DNA from: Prochlorococcus sp. MIT 0603
GTDB taxonomy: Bacteria; Cyanobacteriota; Cyanobacteriia; PCC-6307; Cyanobiaceae
DNA length: 64,000 nucleotides
Direction of reading: 5' to 3'
Assembly: GCF_000760215.1 (NCBI RefSeq)
Contig: NZ_JNAW01000004.1
Span: 248,001 to 312,000, forward strand
Positions within the stretch are counted from its first letter, which is position 1. Each line of letters starts with the position of its first letter. This document shows positions 10,924 to 17,663 of the stretch, in pieces. The position numbers were made by a program, and so were the translations under genes. The notes below the pieces were generated by a model. The model searched no databases, was not told the DNA's origin, and saw only the letters and a program-made list of their open reading frames with translations.

Positions 10924-11692
10924 ATAAATCTTTTTTATTTAATCCAATTAAAATTGCATTAACAATTCTATCGGCAATTTGATCAATTGTTTTTTCGCTA
11001 GAATTTACTTGCCGAAGATTCTTCTCAAGATCTCCCTCTAATTTACCAATTTCCAAAACTCTTATCTGACGTCGCGGTGCTCCCAAACCTCCACGAAAGA
11101 AAAGAGGGTAACGGCCAAAACTTCTTGCTATTGACTCATCGATATTGTTAATTCTATTAGTTAAAGGTGGAATCAACCCTGAACCAAGACCATGGTTCCC
11201 ATAAGCATCAAAGTGAATTTCCAAAACATACGCTCCTTGACTGGAATAACGAGAACCTACTGTCCAATTTGTTTTCTCATTATTATCATCAATAATCTTT
11301 CTGATACCAGGTTCATAAGATTTAATTTTCAAACCTTTAGCTTTGCCTAATCTAACCACAGCATCTCTTACTTTTAAATTCCAAAACAGTTCATCACTCA
11401 TCTTAGAATTCATTGGAGGGTAACCTTTTAAAGCTACCGCCTCACCAGAAGTGCCAGCTCCCTTCATGAATTGAGAGTCTGCATGACCAGCCATGATCAA
11501 AATAGAAACTGAGGGTGATACAACATGATTACCAACCCACCAAGTATTTCTATCAACTCTTGATCCTAATAAAGCATCAGAAGTTTTCCCATGGATCATT
11601 GATATGAAATCAAAAGCAACAAAAAGGTAGAAACAAAAAAATAAAAATTTCCTCAGTCGAAATTTTTCCAAAAGGGTAATTATCAAAATCAT
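10850..11692 (-). CDS. probable N-acetylmuramoyl-L-alanine amidase-like exported protein
   Basis: Probably a zinc amidase that cuts the glycan-peptide bond of peptidoglycan outside the cytoplasmic membrane. Seen in 280 residues: a hydrophobic N-terminal segment (about 14-31) fit for a signal anchor; then features that can be aligned with the Amidase_3 fold: H70 in IMAGHADSQ, a glutamate at E101 in DELFWNL, H160 in LEIHFDAYG, and a late glutamate in [10 protein letters not shown]. The family assignment rests on this spacing and is tentative. The last 74 bases are shared with hemF on the other strand. It follows the CCB-like gene by six bases on the same strand, so they are likely one transcript. 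Confidence 0.6.
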   Translation of the reverse strand: MILIITLLEKFRLRKFLFFCFYLFVAFDFISMIHGKTSDALLGSRVDRNTWWVGNHVVSPSVSILIMAGHADSQFMKGAGTSGEAVALKGYPPMNSKMSDELFWNLKVRDAVVRLGKAKGLKIKSYEPGIRKIIDDNNEKTNWTVGSRYSSQGAYVLEIHFDAYGNHGLGSGLIPPLTNRINNIDESIARSFGRYPLFFRGGLGAPRRQIRVLEIGKLEGDLEKNLRQVNSSEKTIDQIADRIVNAILIGLNKKDLFNQQLNKGDIFLQDSHLQTNLGAL

Positions 11693-11698
11693 TAAAAC

Positions 11699-12253
11699 TT
11701 AAATTGGAGAAGCTGTTAATGATTTATCACTTATTAACTTTAACTTTTTAGAAAGTTCTAAATCTATAGCAATTAATTCATCTCTATGAGCTCTTACTCT
11801 TAAAAGGGTTCCAGTATCACTTACTGCACTAACTAATCTTATTTCAAAAGACTCAATTCTAGTAGATCTGGTTTTATAAAATAAACCTGCACAAGGCCCT
11901 AAAGCTGCAAGAGTTAATGGCCACCAACTAGTAACTGGATAAAGCTGACAAATAACTAAACCCAGACAACCCGCGCCAAAGCTACACAAAATCGAAAGAA
12001 AAATGGCTAGCAATGGACTTGAAGAAACACTTCCATGAAACCTAACAATTTGCCTCTGAAGATCACCCCCCTCACCTTTCCAGCCACGTTCCTCCAACCA
12101 ACTGCTCATTCCATTTAGGACATCAAGTGGCGGCAAGGGGGAAGCTATATCAACTACAGTTGTCCTATCTTTACTGGCTGCACGAAGAAAAAATGCCAAG
12201 CCAATGGCAAGTAATATAGTTAAAACTAATGTTGAATAATATGAGTATGACAT
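11699..12253 (-). CDS. cofactor assembly of complex C subunit B (CCB2/CCB4-like) membrane protein
   Basis: CCB proteins help attach heme c(n) to cytochrome b6 in the thylakoid membrane. The 184-residue protein has a membrane segment near 7-24, a soluble stretch containing LEERGWKGEGGDLQRQIVRF, a hairpin of two membrane segments (about 80-103 and 108-126) and a tail with LLRVRAHRDELIAIDLEL. The pattern of SWLEERGW, VRFHGSV, a GLFYK turn and AHRDEL is what I recall for cyanobacterial CCB2/CCB4 relatives; a search would be decisive. ATG at 12253; the amidase-like gene follows after six bases. Confidence 0.65.
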   Translation of the reverse strand: MSYSYYSTLVLTILLAIGLAFFLRAASKDRTTVVDIASPLPPLDVLNGMSSWLEERGWKGEGGDLQRQIVRFHGSVSSSPLLAIFLSILCSFGAGCLGLVICQLYPVTSWWPLTLAALGPCAGLFYKTRSTRIESFEIRLVSAVSDTGTLLRVRAHRDELIAIDLELSKKLKLISDKSLTASPI

Positions 12254-12394
12254 TTCTAAATAATCAAAAGGTTTGATTCATATTGATTTAAAAATAATTA
12301 AAATAATGAGCTAGAATTACTTGATCTTAAAAACATAACAACTTAAAAAAATTGGTAGAATTAATCTGTTAAAAATTAAATTTAAAGAGTGACC

Positions 12395-12419
12395 GAAGAA
12401 GCATAGCAAAATCTTCTTC
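12395..12419. repeat. 7-bp inverted repeat upstream of rnd
   Basis: GAAGAAG at 12395-12401 and CTTCTTC at 12413-12419 form a 7-bp stem with an 11-base loop, followed by a T-rich stretch, 36 bases before the rnd start. It sits in a 202-base AT-rich gap between divergent genes. It could be a hairpin in the rnd leader or a protein-binding palindrome; it is not GC-rich enough to be called a terminator. The rest of the gap shows nothing clear beyond a TATACT-like -10 element near 12424. Confidence 0.35.
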
Positions 12420-12455
12420 TTTATATACTCTATTGTCACTTGTCGCTTTCAACTT

Positions 12456-13100
12456 ATGACAAGCTTCGCAAAAAAACCAGCCAGTTTTAAGGTATTCGAG
12501 CAGGACCTTGATGATGCAATAGCCACAAAATTTTCCAAAAAAGCAATTTTAGCTATTGATTCTGAAGCTATGGGTCTAGTTCATGGTCGTGATCGAATAT
12601 GTCTAGTACAAATTTGCGATGATGATGATAACGTTGCCTGCATCAAAATTCATCAAGGTCAAGAAAATGCTCCGAGACTAAAAATGTTAATGGAGAATAA
12701 TGATATTGAGAAAGTTTTCCATTTCGCAAGATTTGATGTTGCGGCCCTTGCAAGCAATCTCAAGATTGCAGTTAAGCCAATTTTTTGTACAAAGATCGCC
12801 AGTAAACTGGGAAGAACATATTCACCAAGGCATGGGCTCAAAGAAGTGATTTTAGAGCTAGTAGGAGTTGAGCTTGATAAACATGCCCAAAGTAGTGATT
12901 GGGGAAGAATAGAAGACCTTTCAGAAAAACAATTGGAGTATGCTGCCAATGATGTTCGTTTCCTTATTCCTGCCAGAAATAAACTTAAAAAAATGTTGGT
13001 AAGAGAGCAAAGATGGGAGCTAGCAAAAAAATGTTTTGAATGTATACCTACTATCTGCGAACTGGATAGACGACGCTTTAATAATATTTTTGAACATTAA
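12456..13100 (+). CDS. rnd: ribonuclease D-type 3'-5' exonuclease, short form
   Basis: Predicted DEDD-family 3'-5' exoribonuclease that trims RNA 3' ends such as tRNA precursors. At 214 residues it holds only the catalytic domain and lacks the HRDC domains of the E. coli enzyme, which is usual for the cyanobacterial form. Seen: Exo I as AIDSEAMGL (Ser where Thr is common), Exo II as FHFARFDVAAL, and Exo III as YAANDVRFL with the conserved Tyr and Asp. ATG at 12456. Convergent with the small gene at 13117, 16 bases apart. Confidence 0.88.
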   Translation: MTSFAKKPASFKVFEQDLDDAIATKFSKKAILAIDSEAMGLVHGRDRICLVQICDDDDNVACIKIHQGQENAPRLKMLMENNDIEKVFHFARFDVAALASNLKIAVKPIFCTKIASKLGRTYSPRHGLKEVILELVGVELDKHAQSSDWGRIEDLSEKQLEYAANDVRFLIPARNKLKKMLVREQRWELAKKCFECIPTICELDRRRFNNIFEH

Positions 13101-13116
13101 TTTATGAATACTGAAT

Positions 13117-13386
13117 CTAGTCCTCAACCATAAAATTCTCCTCTTCAGCAAGTGCTTCCAATAAATTATCTAATTGCTTATTTATAGAATTTTCCCCTTT
13201 CTCAGAAGTTTGCCTCGCCTCTTCAAGAAGTTTTTCTGCTATTTCTTTTCTTGCAACCAAATCTTTGACGCCTTTACTTGCTGCTGCAACATCAATTTTC
13301 TTTTTTGCAGCAGAAATACTAATGCTCAGAAAAGATGCTAATTGAGCACAAATTTTTAAATAATCATGTTCCTTAATACTAGACAT
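13117..13386 (-). CDS. small conserved hypothetical protein
   Basis: About 89 residues starting MSSIKEHDY at 13386; an earlier in-frame ATG at 13401 would add MLIPG but gives an unnatural start. The protein is helical and charged: a central AAKKKIDVAAASKGVKDLVARKE-type stretch followed by KLLEEARQTSEKG and an acidic C terminus ending MVED. No membrane segment, cysteine or known motif. Composition suggests a soluble helical protein, perhaps a binding partner. I do not recognise a function. It lies between rnd (convergent) and the LpxB-like gene on its own strand, which is transcribed toward it. Confidence 0.65.
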   Translation of the reverse strand: MSSIKEHDYLKICAQLASFLSISISAAKKKIDVAAASKGVKDLVARKEIAEKLLEEARQTSEKGENSINKQLDNLLEALAEEENFMVED

Positions 13387-13441
13387 ACCTGGAATTAACA
13401 AACTTTAGTTTTCTACTTTATTCCTAATAGACTCCCATACT

Positions 13442-14713
13442 TCATGAATTATGTAGAAATACGTTCAAAATCATTTTTGCCAAAGCTTGACTTCCTCCAG
13501 AATGCCCCATGCGCTTTTTACCTATGCATGCTAAGGAATTCCTTAAGGGAACATCTTTAAGTAACAATTCAACTGTTTGAGCCATTTTTTTAGCGGTATT
13601 ACATGGAATGACACTTCCACCAAGTAAGCGACTCTGTCTATGTGCAAACTGATATTTAAATTGCGGCCCTTTACCAGGAAGTGAAACACATGGAACACCT
13701 AGTCCTACAAGTTGTTCCGTCGCAGTTCCAGCATTGGCAATCCCAACTTCCACTAAGCTTGCCCATTGTTCAAATTTCCCAAATCCGATGAAAATTTTCA
13801 ATGAATCTTTCTCAAAGCAAGCATTAGCAGAGACCTCATTCTTGAAGGAAGGCAAGTGGCTATAACCTAAGTGAAGCAAACAACTCTCAATATTCTTCAA
13901 GGAAGGCTCTGTACCAATTGCGACAAGAATGGCTAATGGTCTTTCGCTTTCGATTTTTTCAGCAGCAATAATTAATCTCTTAAAATTCACAATTGCTTCT
14001 GGCATTCGACTGCCACATAGCAGTAATAATCGCCTAAATTCTTTAAGATACAAAGGAGAGCTCACTGACTCCAAACCATCCATCATTGGGTTGCCAGGTG
14101 CATGAGCTCTAATGTTCTTTTTTTGTAAGCCTCTAGCAGATAACTTGTCTCGTACAGCAACTAATTTACAACGTGGGGTTTTCATCAAAGCCCACTCCCA
14201 AGGCTCCCATTCAGTTCCTTTAAGGCGATGGTAATAGTAACTTAATGATGGACTTCTAGTAGGGGCAATCCATGTGTAATCACTTTTAGGTGTTCCAATA
14301 AATGCATAATCTCCACCACTACTCCAAGCATAGAAAAGTGGTAATAAGTCTCCTACAGCAATAACAAAGCAACCATTTTTGACAGCTTTTCTCACATACA
14401 ACCAATTCTTCCAATTAATGACCAAAAAGCCTGCTAAGAGATCAGCAAGAAATCCTTTCAAGCTTTGATTACTAAAACCTCCACTTGGCAATCTTAAAGT
14501 ATGACCAACCTTTCTTAGCCAGCGTTCTTCAATTGCAGAGGAAAAGACCCGTCCTTCACCAACTAATGAAATCACTTCAAAATTTAATTTTGGACTCTCA
14601 CGATTTAAAGCCTCTAATACTCTCAAAGCAATAAGGTCCTCACCATGACCATTCGATAGCACTAAGACATTTTTTTTCTTCTGCCTGATACGATCCAAAG
14701 TAGGAATAGTCAT
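13442..14713 (-). CDS. lipid-A-disaccharide synthase-related glycosyltransferase
   Basis: A 423-residue GT-B-fold protein related to LpxB. Seen: N-terminal VLVLSNGHGEDLIALRVLEAL, a mid-protein switch region with LLLCGSRMPEA, and the C-terminal donor-binding motif VGIANAGTATEQLVGLGVPCVSLPGKGPQF, where the GTATEQ element takes the place of the LpxB GTATLE element. This is the cyanobacterial LpxB-related family rather than LpxB proper, so the acceptor sugar lipid is unknown. ATG at 14713, only 11 bases from the tRNA-Cys gene on the other strand. Confidence 0.8.
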   Translation of the reverse strand: MTIPTLDRIRQKKKNVLVLSNGHGEDLIALRVLEALNRESPKLNFEVISLVGEGRVFSSAIEERWLRKVGHTLRLPSGGFSNQSLKGFLADLLAGFLVINWKNWLYVRKAVKNGCFVIAVGDLLPLFYAWSSGGDYAFIGTPKSDYTWIAPTRSPSLSYYYHRLKGTEWEPWEWALMKTPRCKLVAVRDKLSARGLQKKNIRAHAPGNPMMDGLESVSSPLYLKEFRRLLLLCGSRMPEAIVNFKRLIIAAEKIESERPLAILVAIGTEPSLKNIESCLLHLGYSHLPSFKNEVSANACFEKDSLKIFIGFGKFEQWASLVEVGIANAGTATEQLVGLGVPCVSLPGKGPQFKYQFAHRQSRLLGGSVIPCNTAKKMAQTVELLLKDVPLRNSLACIGKKRMGHSGGSQALAKMILNVFLHNS

Positions 14714-14724
14714 AACTTTTCCTC

Positions 14725-14795
14725 GGCGGCATGGCCAAGCGGTAAGGCAGAGGATTGCAAATCCTTTATCCCCAGTTCGAATCTGGGTGCCGCCT
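14725..14795 (+). tRNA. trnC: tRNA-Cys (GCA)
   Basis: Cloverleaf seen directly: acceptor GGCGGCA (14725-14731) pairs with TGCCGCC (14788-14794); anticodon loop reads TTGCAAA inside a GGA/TCC-type stem, giving anticodon GCA; T-arm CCCCAGTTCGAATCTGGG with the TTCGAAT loop. Discriminator T at 14795; CCA is not encoded. Only 71 bases long, as expected for a short variable loop. Confidence 0.97.
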
Positions 14796-14893
14796 TCTTA
14801 CCAAACCCTGTGATAATTTGCAGGAACTTAATTATTAGGGCTCTCTTCCTCATTAAGTACTGTCAGTAAATGAAACTATAAATAAAACAAGAC

Positions 14894-14924
14894 AAAAAAA
14901 GAGCGCCCTCAACGAGCAGCGCTC
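14894..14924 (-). terminator. intrinsic terminator of the Yfr1-like RNA
   Basis: On the minus strand GAGCGC (14924-14919) pairs with GCGCTC (14906-14901), with a possible inner CTC/GAG pairing in the loop, and is followed directly by TTTTTTT (14900-14894). This is a textbook rho-independent terminator. No protein gene on the minus strand ends here, which supports a separate small RNA. Confidence 0.85.
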
Positions 14925-14951
14925 CGGTGGACAATTGTGTGAGGAGTGTCC
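14894..14951 (-). ncRNA. yfr1: Yfr1-like small regulatory RNA
   Basis: On the minus strand the sequence from about 14951 reads GGACACTCCTCACACAAT and contains the exact 11-base Yfr1 core ACTCCTCACAC (14949-14939 region), known from cyanobacteria as the unpaired pairing element that represses porin-type mRNAs with Hfq-independent kinetics. It is followed by a GC-rich hairpin and seven Ts, giving a transcript of about 58 nt, the expected Yfr1 size. Odd: the core is flanked by GGACA and TGTCC, so it could sit in a 13-base hairpin loop rather than between two hairpins. The 5' end is inferred from the -10 element. Confidence 0.75.
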
Positions 14952-14957
14952 ATTAAC

Positions 14958-14963
14958 ACTATA
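14958..14963 (-). promoter_or_regulatory. -10 element for the Yfr1-like RNA
   Basis: TATAGT on the minus strand, inside TATATAGT, lies seven bases before the inferred first base G at 14951. No strong -35 hexamer is evident upstream, so it may depend on an extended or alternative sigma contact. Confidence 0.5.
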
Positions 14964-15324
14964 TACCAACAAAAGAGTCTTTTCTACATTTAACCTGTTT
15001 TTGTCAAGAATAGCCTGATGGAAAGAGTGTATAAAGAATTGAACATAAATTCACAATAAAGATTACAAATATAAATTTTGTCAATAAAACATACTTCGGG
15101 ATTTTTAATAGATGGCTTTCTTATAGTAAAAAATGAATTAGAAATAAGGTAGTAAAAAAATAAGAAAATAGTGAAAGAATCCTTTTTATATAAGCCCCTA
15201 ACCAATAGTTAGAAAAAAAATAATAGCCTGAGGCAGATGCTTTCATCCAATAGCTTATTTTCCTATTAAGTCAGGCAAGACTTCTGAATTGTTAAGATAT
15301 CAACCGCTATATTAAATAAGCTTA

Positions 15325-15330
15325 TATAAT
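15325..15330 (+). promoter_or_regulatory. -10 element for the small membrane protein gene
   Basis: A perfect TATAAT lies 20 bases before the ATG at 15351, so transcription would start near 15337 with a leader of roughly 14 bases. No clear -35 hexamer. It supports the short open frame downstream being a real gene. Confidence 0.5.
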
Positions 15331-15350
15331 CCAACAAAATAAATTGATCA

Positions 15351-15482
15351 ATGGCACCAAAAGTACAACCTCAAGATTTCACCTTCTCTCTTTTTGGCGT
15401 CGTTCAAATTGCTGCTATTATTATTGCCTGCCTAGGAGCTCTAATAGGATACGAAAAGGTCTTCTTCCCATTCTCAGGCTAG
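15351..15482 (+). CDS. 43-residue single-span membrane protein, unknown
   Basis: Translated by hand from ATG 15351 to TAG 15480-15482. The protein starts MAPKVQPQDFTFSLFG, has one hydrophobic span (about residues 13-34, VVQIAAIIIACLGALIG) and ends YEKVFFPFSG. Size and topology resemble the one-helix accessory subunits of photosystems, cytochrome b6f or NDH-1, but it matches none that I can recall (not PsaJ, PsaM, PsbX, PetN or PetM). A consensus TATAAT sits just upstream. Function unknown. Confidence 0.65.
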   Translation: MAPKVQPQDFTFSLFGVVQIAAIIIACLGALIGYEKVFFPFSG

Positions 15483-15539
15483 TTTTTAAGTATTAATTAA
15501 ATTCCAAGCGACATCTGCTAAATCTTAATTAGTACATTA

Positions 15540-15698
15540 TCAATATTCATTGTCAGAAACACATATACCCATACAGGATATACCATTATTCTTTGTTCTT
15601 TTACAATGATGGCAAAGGATTTTCTCATCTTTTAAATTACCATTTTTATTTTGATTAATTAATTCAGCTTTATCAATACTATTAGCCGCAAGATTCAT
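15540..15698 (-). CDS. 52-residue Cys-rich mini-protein
   Basis: Translated by hand from ATG 15698 to TGA 15540-15542. The first half is polar (MNLAANSIDKAELINQ), the second half reads CHHCKRTKNNGISCMG then ICVSDNEY, giving four cysteines in a CxxC...CxxxC arrangement suited to one zinc ion. I recall similar short proteins with a CxxCxRT..NG..C.G.C..D..Y pattern in marine picocyanobacteria, but cannot name a function. Convergent with the small membrane protein gene, 57 bases apart; 27 bases downstream of the next minus-strand stop codon, so it may be transcribed with the gene at 15726. Confidence 0.65.
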   Translation of the reverse strand: MNLAANSIDKAELINQNKNGNLKDEKILCHHCKRTKNNGISCMGICVSDNEY

Positions 15699-15725
15699 TT
15701 GTTTAACTTAAGGAATCCATTTGTT

Positions 15726-16334
15726 TCAATCAGTTATTAAAACCGAAGAAGTGCTATTAGAAGAAGGGAGGTCAACAATTTTCAATGGAGGTGAAGTATC
15801 TTTAACAACTTCAGGAGGAGGCGAATTCTTAGCATCTTCTTCTTTTGCGCAGGCCTCCAAAGCTTCCCTTAATAATGAATCAAAAGTAGCGCCAGGCAAT
15901 CGATGCCGAGCTACCTCTAAAAAAGTTCTGGGCAATGACTCAGTAGCAGCATCTTTTAAGGCTGGATTATTCCGCCTATGATCTTGCTCACCTTCTATAG
16001 CTCGTATAAATCTAAGAGTGACATCATGCTTAGTAGAGGCTTTGATTAAAGTGTCGTTGTCTTTATTAGTTATATCTCCTTCTAAATCTGTGATTCTTCT
16101 CTCCAAACTAGTCAAGACCTCCTCTGCTTCTTTAGCTATATGTGCCAATTGACCATCAGAAAGGTTTGGCAAATCTGCAACATATACCTTCCCATGATCT
16201 CTCAGGGTCAAGAAAGTTGGTCTAGGTCCTTGTCTAGGATCCATAGAGGCTCCATTTCCAAGAGGGCGCCTAGGTGGCACTGGCCCTGCTGAACTTCGTC
16301 TACGCGTTAAACGCGATTGATTTTCTTGTGACAT
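15726..16334 (-). CDS. hypothetical protein with disordered ends and coiled-coil centre
   Basis: A 202-residue protein I do not recognise. Seen: a basic, Arg/Pro-rich N terminus (RLTRRRSSAGPVPPRRPLG), a segment TFLTLRDHGKVYVADLPNL that looks like a small folded unit, a heptad-like helix LAHIAKEAEEVLTSLERRI, a second helical part with RTFLEVARHRLPGATFDSLL, and an acidic Ser/Pro-rich tail. No membrane span or catalytic motif. The low-complexity ends with a conserved-looking core suggest a nucleic-acid or protein-binding role, which is inference only. ATG at 16334 is the only sensible start. Confidence 0.75.
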   Translation of the reverse strand: MSQENQSRLTRRRSSAGPVPPRRPLGNGASMDPRQGPRPTFLTLRDHGKVYVADLPNLSDGQLAHIAKEAEEVLTSLERRITDLEGDITNKDNDTLIKASTKHDVTLRFIRAIEGEQDHRRNNPALKDAATESLPRTFLEVARHRLPGATFDSLLREALEACAKEEDAKNSPPPEVVKDTSPPLKIVDLPSSNSTSSVLITD

Positions 16335-16485
16335 TGATTAAATCAAGATCTAACTTCGCAGCTTCCGAAAAAATATTTCGGTTTGCATTATTAGTTTTTT
16401 AGTATCTACGATCTTCAACTTTAGGTCAAGAGGCCATCTTTATTTGGATAAGAAAAAGACTAAAAGCACAATATCGAAATTTCTT

Positions 16486-17523
16486 CTAAAGAGGTAATCC
16501 AACAATTCCTAATTCGGAATTGATAGCTTTTTCTTCAATATGACCAATATTCCAGGCAGGGCATCCATTCTGAAAACAAAAATCAACAACAGCTTGAGCT
16601 TGATCTGAAGAAACTACTAAACAAAAACCAATGCCAAGATTAAATGTATTCCATAAATCACTTTCAGGAATATCCCCTTTATTGCTTAACCAAGGATAAA
16701 TAGATGGCAGTTCCCAAGAATTTCTATTGATATTAGCCTTTAATTTCGTCGGAAGACATCTTGGTAAATTCTCTGGTAAACCACCACCAGTAATATGTGA
16801 CATACCTTTAATAATTAATTCTTCTTTCAAGAGGGCTTTTACTAAATGAACATATAACTTCGTTGGTCTTAATAAATAATCAATTAGAGGTGTTTGCTCT
16901 TTGCCAAAACAATCTTTCTCAGTAATAGAAGATGTCGATAAAATCTTTCTAATTAAACTGAAACCATTGCTATGAAGACCACTGCTAGCAATACCAATAA
17001 TCTGATCTCCTGATCGGATCTCTTTCCCATTAATAATCTCCTCTTCCTCAACTACTGCAACACAAAATCCCGCTAAATCATATTGACCATCCGCATAAAA
17101 ACCTGGCATCTCAGCCGTCTCTCCGCCCAACAACGAACATTGGGATTGCTTGCAACCCTCTGAGATCCCCTCTATGACTTCAACTAAAGCCTCTGGCCCC
17201 AATTTCCCAGTCGCAATATAATCAAGAAAAAATAACGGCTCTGCACCACTGGTTATTACATCATTCACACACATTGCAACCAAATCGATACCAACTCCAT
17301 AGTGGGATTGATAATCCTGAGCTAGCTCCAATTTTGTCCCTACTCCATCCGTGCCAGATACTAAAACAGGTTTTTTTAATCCCTTAGGCAAACTCATGAA
17401 GCCTCCAAAGCCTCCTATTCCGCCAATAACCTCAGGACGAGCTGTAGACTCAACACTTGCTTTAATTCGATTCACGAAAGCTCTTCCAGCTTCAACATTA
17501 ACTCCTGCAGACTTGTAATCCAT
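16486..17523 (-). CDS. purM: phosphoribosylformylglycinamidine cyclo-ligase (AIR synthetase)
   Basis: Closes the imidazole ring: FGAM plus ATP gives aminoimidazole ribotide in purine synthesis. The 345-residue length is standard. Seen: N-terminal [57 protein letters not shown] and a [15 protein letters not shown] motif, all typical of the PurM/ThiL fold with its glycine-rich ATP loop. ATG at 17523. Divergent from panC-cmk with a 140-base gap, so it has its own promoter. Confidence 0.97.
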   Translation of the reverse strand: MDYKSAGVNVEAGRAFVNRIKASVESTARPEVIGGIGGFGGFMSLPKGLKKPVLVSGTDGVGTKLELAQDYQSHYGVGIDLVAMCVNDVITSGAEPLFFLDYIATGKLGPEALVEVIEGISEGCKQSQCSLLGGETAEMPGFYADGQYDLAGFCVAVVEEEEIINGKEIRSGDQIIGIASSGLHSNGFSLIRKILSTSSITEKDCFGKEQTPLIDYLLRPTKLYVHLVKALLKEELIIKGMSHITGGGLPENLPRCLPTKLKANINRNSWELPSIYPWLSNKGDIPESDLWNTFNLGIGFCLVVSSDQAQAVVDFCFQNGCPAWNIGHIEEKAINSELGIVGLPL

Positions 17524-17663
17524 GGTTTTAATAAATTATGCTTTTGCTTAAATCTCTAATCTTTCTTTGTGATCAAAGATTCAGCCAGTTAGTAATTAAA
17601 TACTATTTTTCAATCAAAGCAGACTATCAAGGCAAGGTTTCAAATGATTAGCATTAGACCATT

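Larger units (their letters stand above)
14796..15350. other. 555-base non-coding stretch
   Basis: The longest gap in the window. It holds a likely Yfr1 small RNA on the minus strand (14894-14951) and the promoter of the small membrane protein gene at its right end. The middle, about 14990-15300, is strongly AT-rich with poly-A and poly-T tracts; an open minus frame there (14990-15205) is low-complexity and has no ribosome site, so I treat it as non-coding. I see no repeat, tRNA or further stem-loop of note in it. Confidence 0.7.

Noticed and set aside
14990-15205. 71-codon minus-strand frame in the AT-rich gap
   Set aside because: Low-complexity, no ribosome site, made of poly-A/T stretches; nothing in it resembles a protein domain.
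16365-16381. CCGAAA/TTTCGG inverted repeat between purM and the unknown gene
   Set aside because: Only six base pairs, AT-rich loop and no T-run on the minus strand; could be chance.
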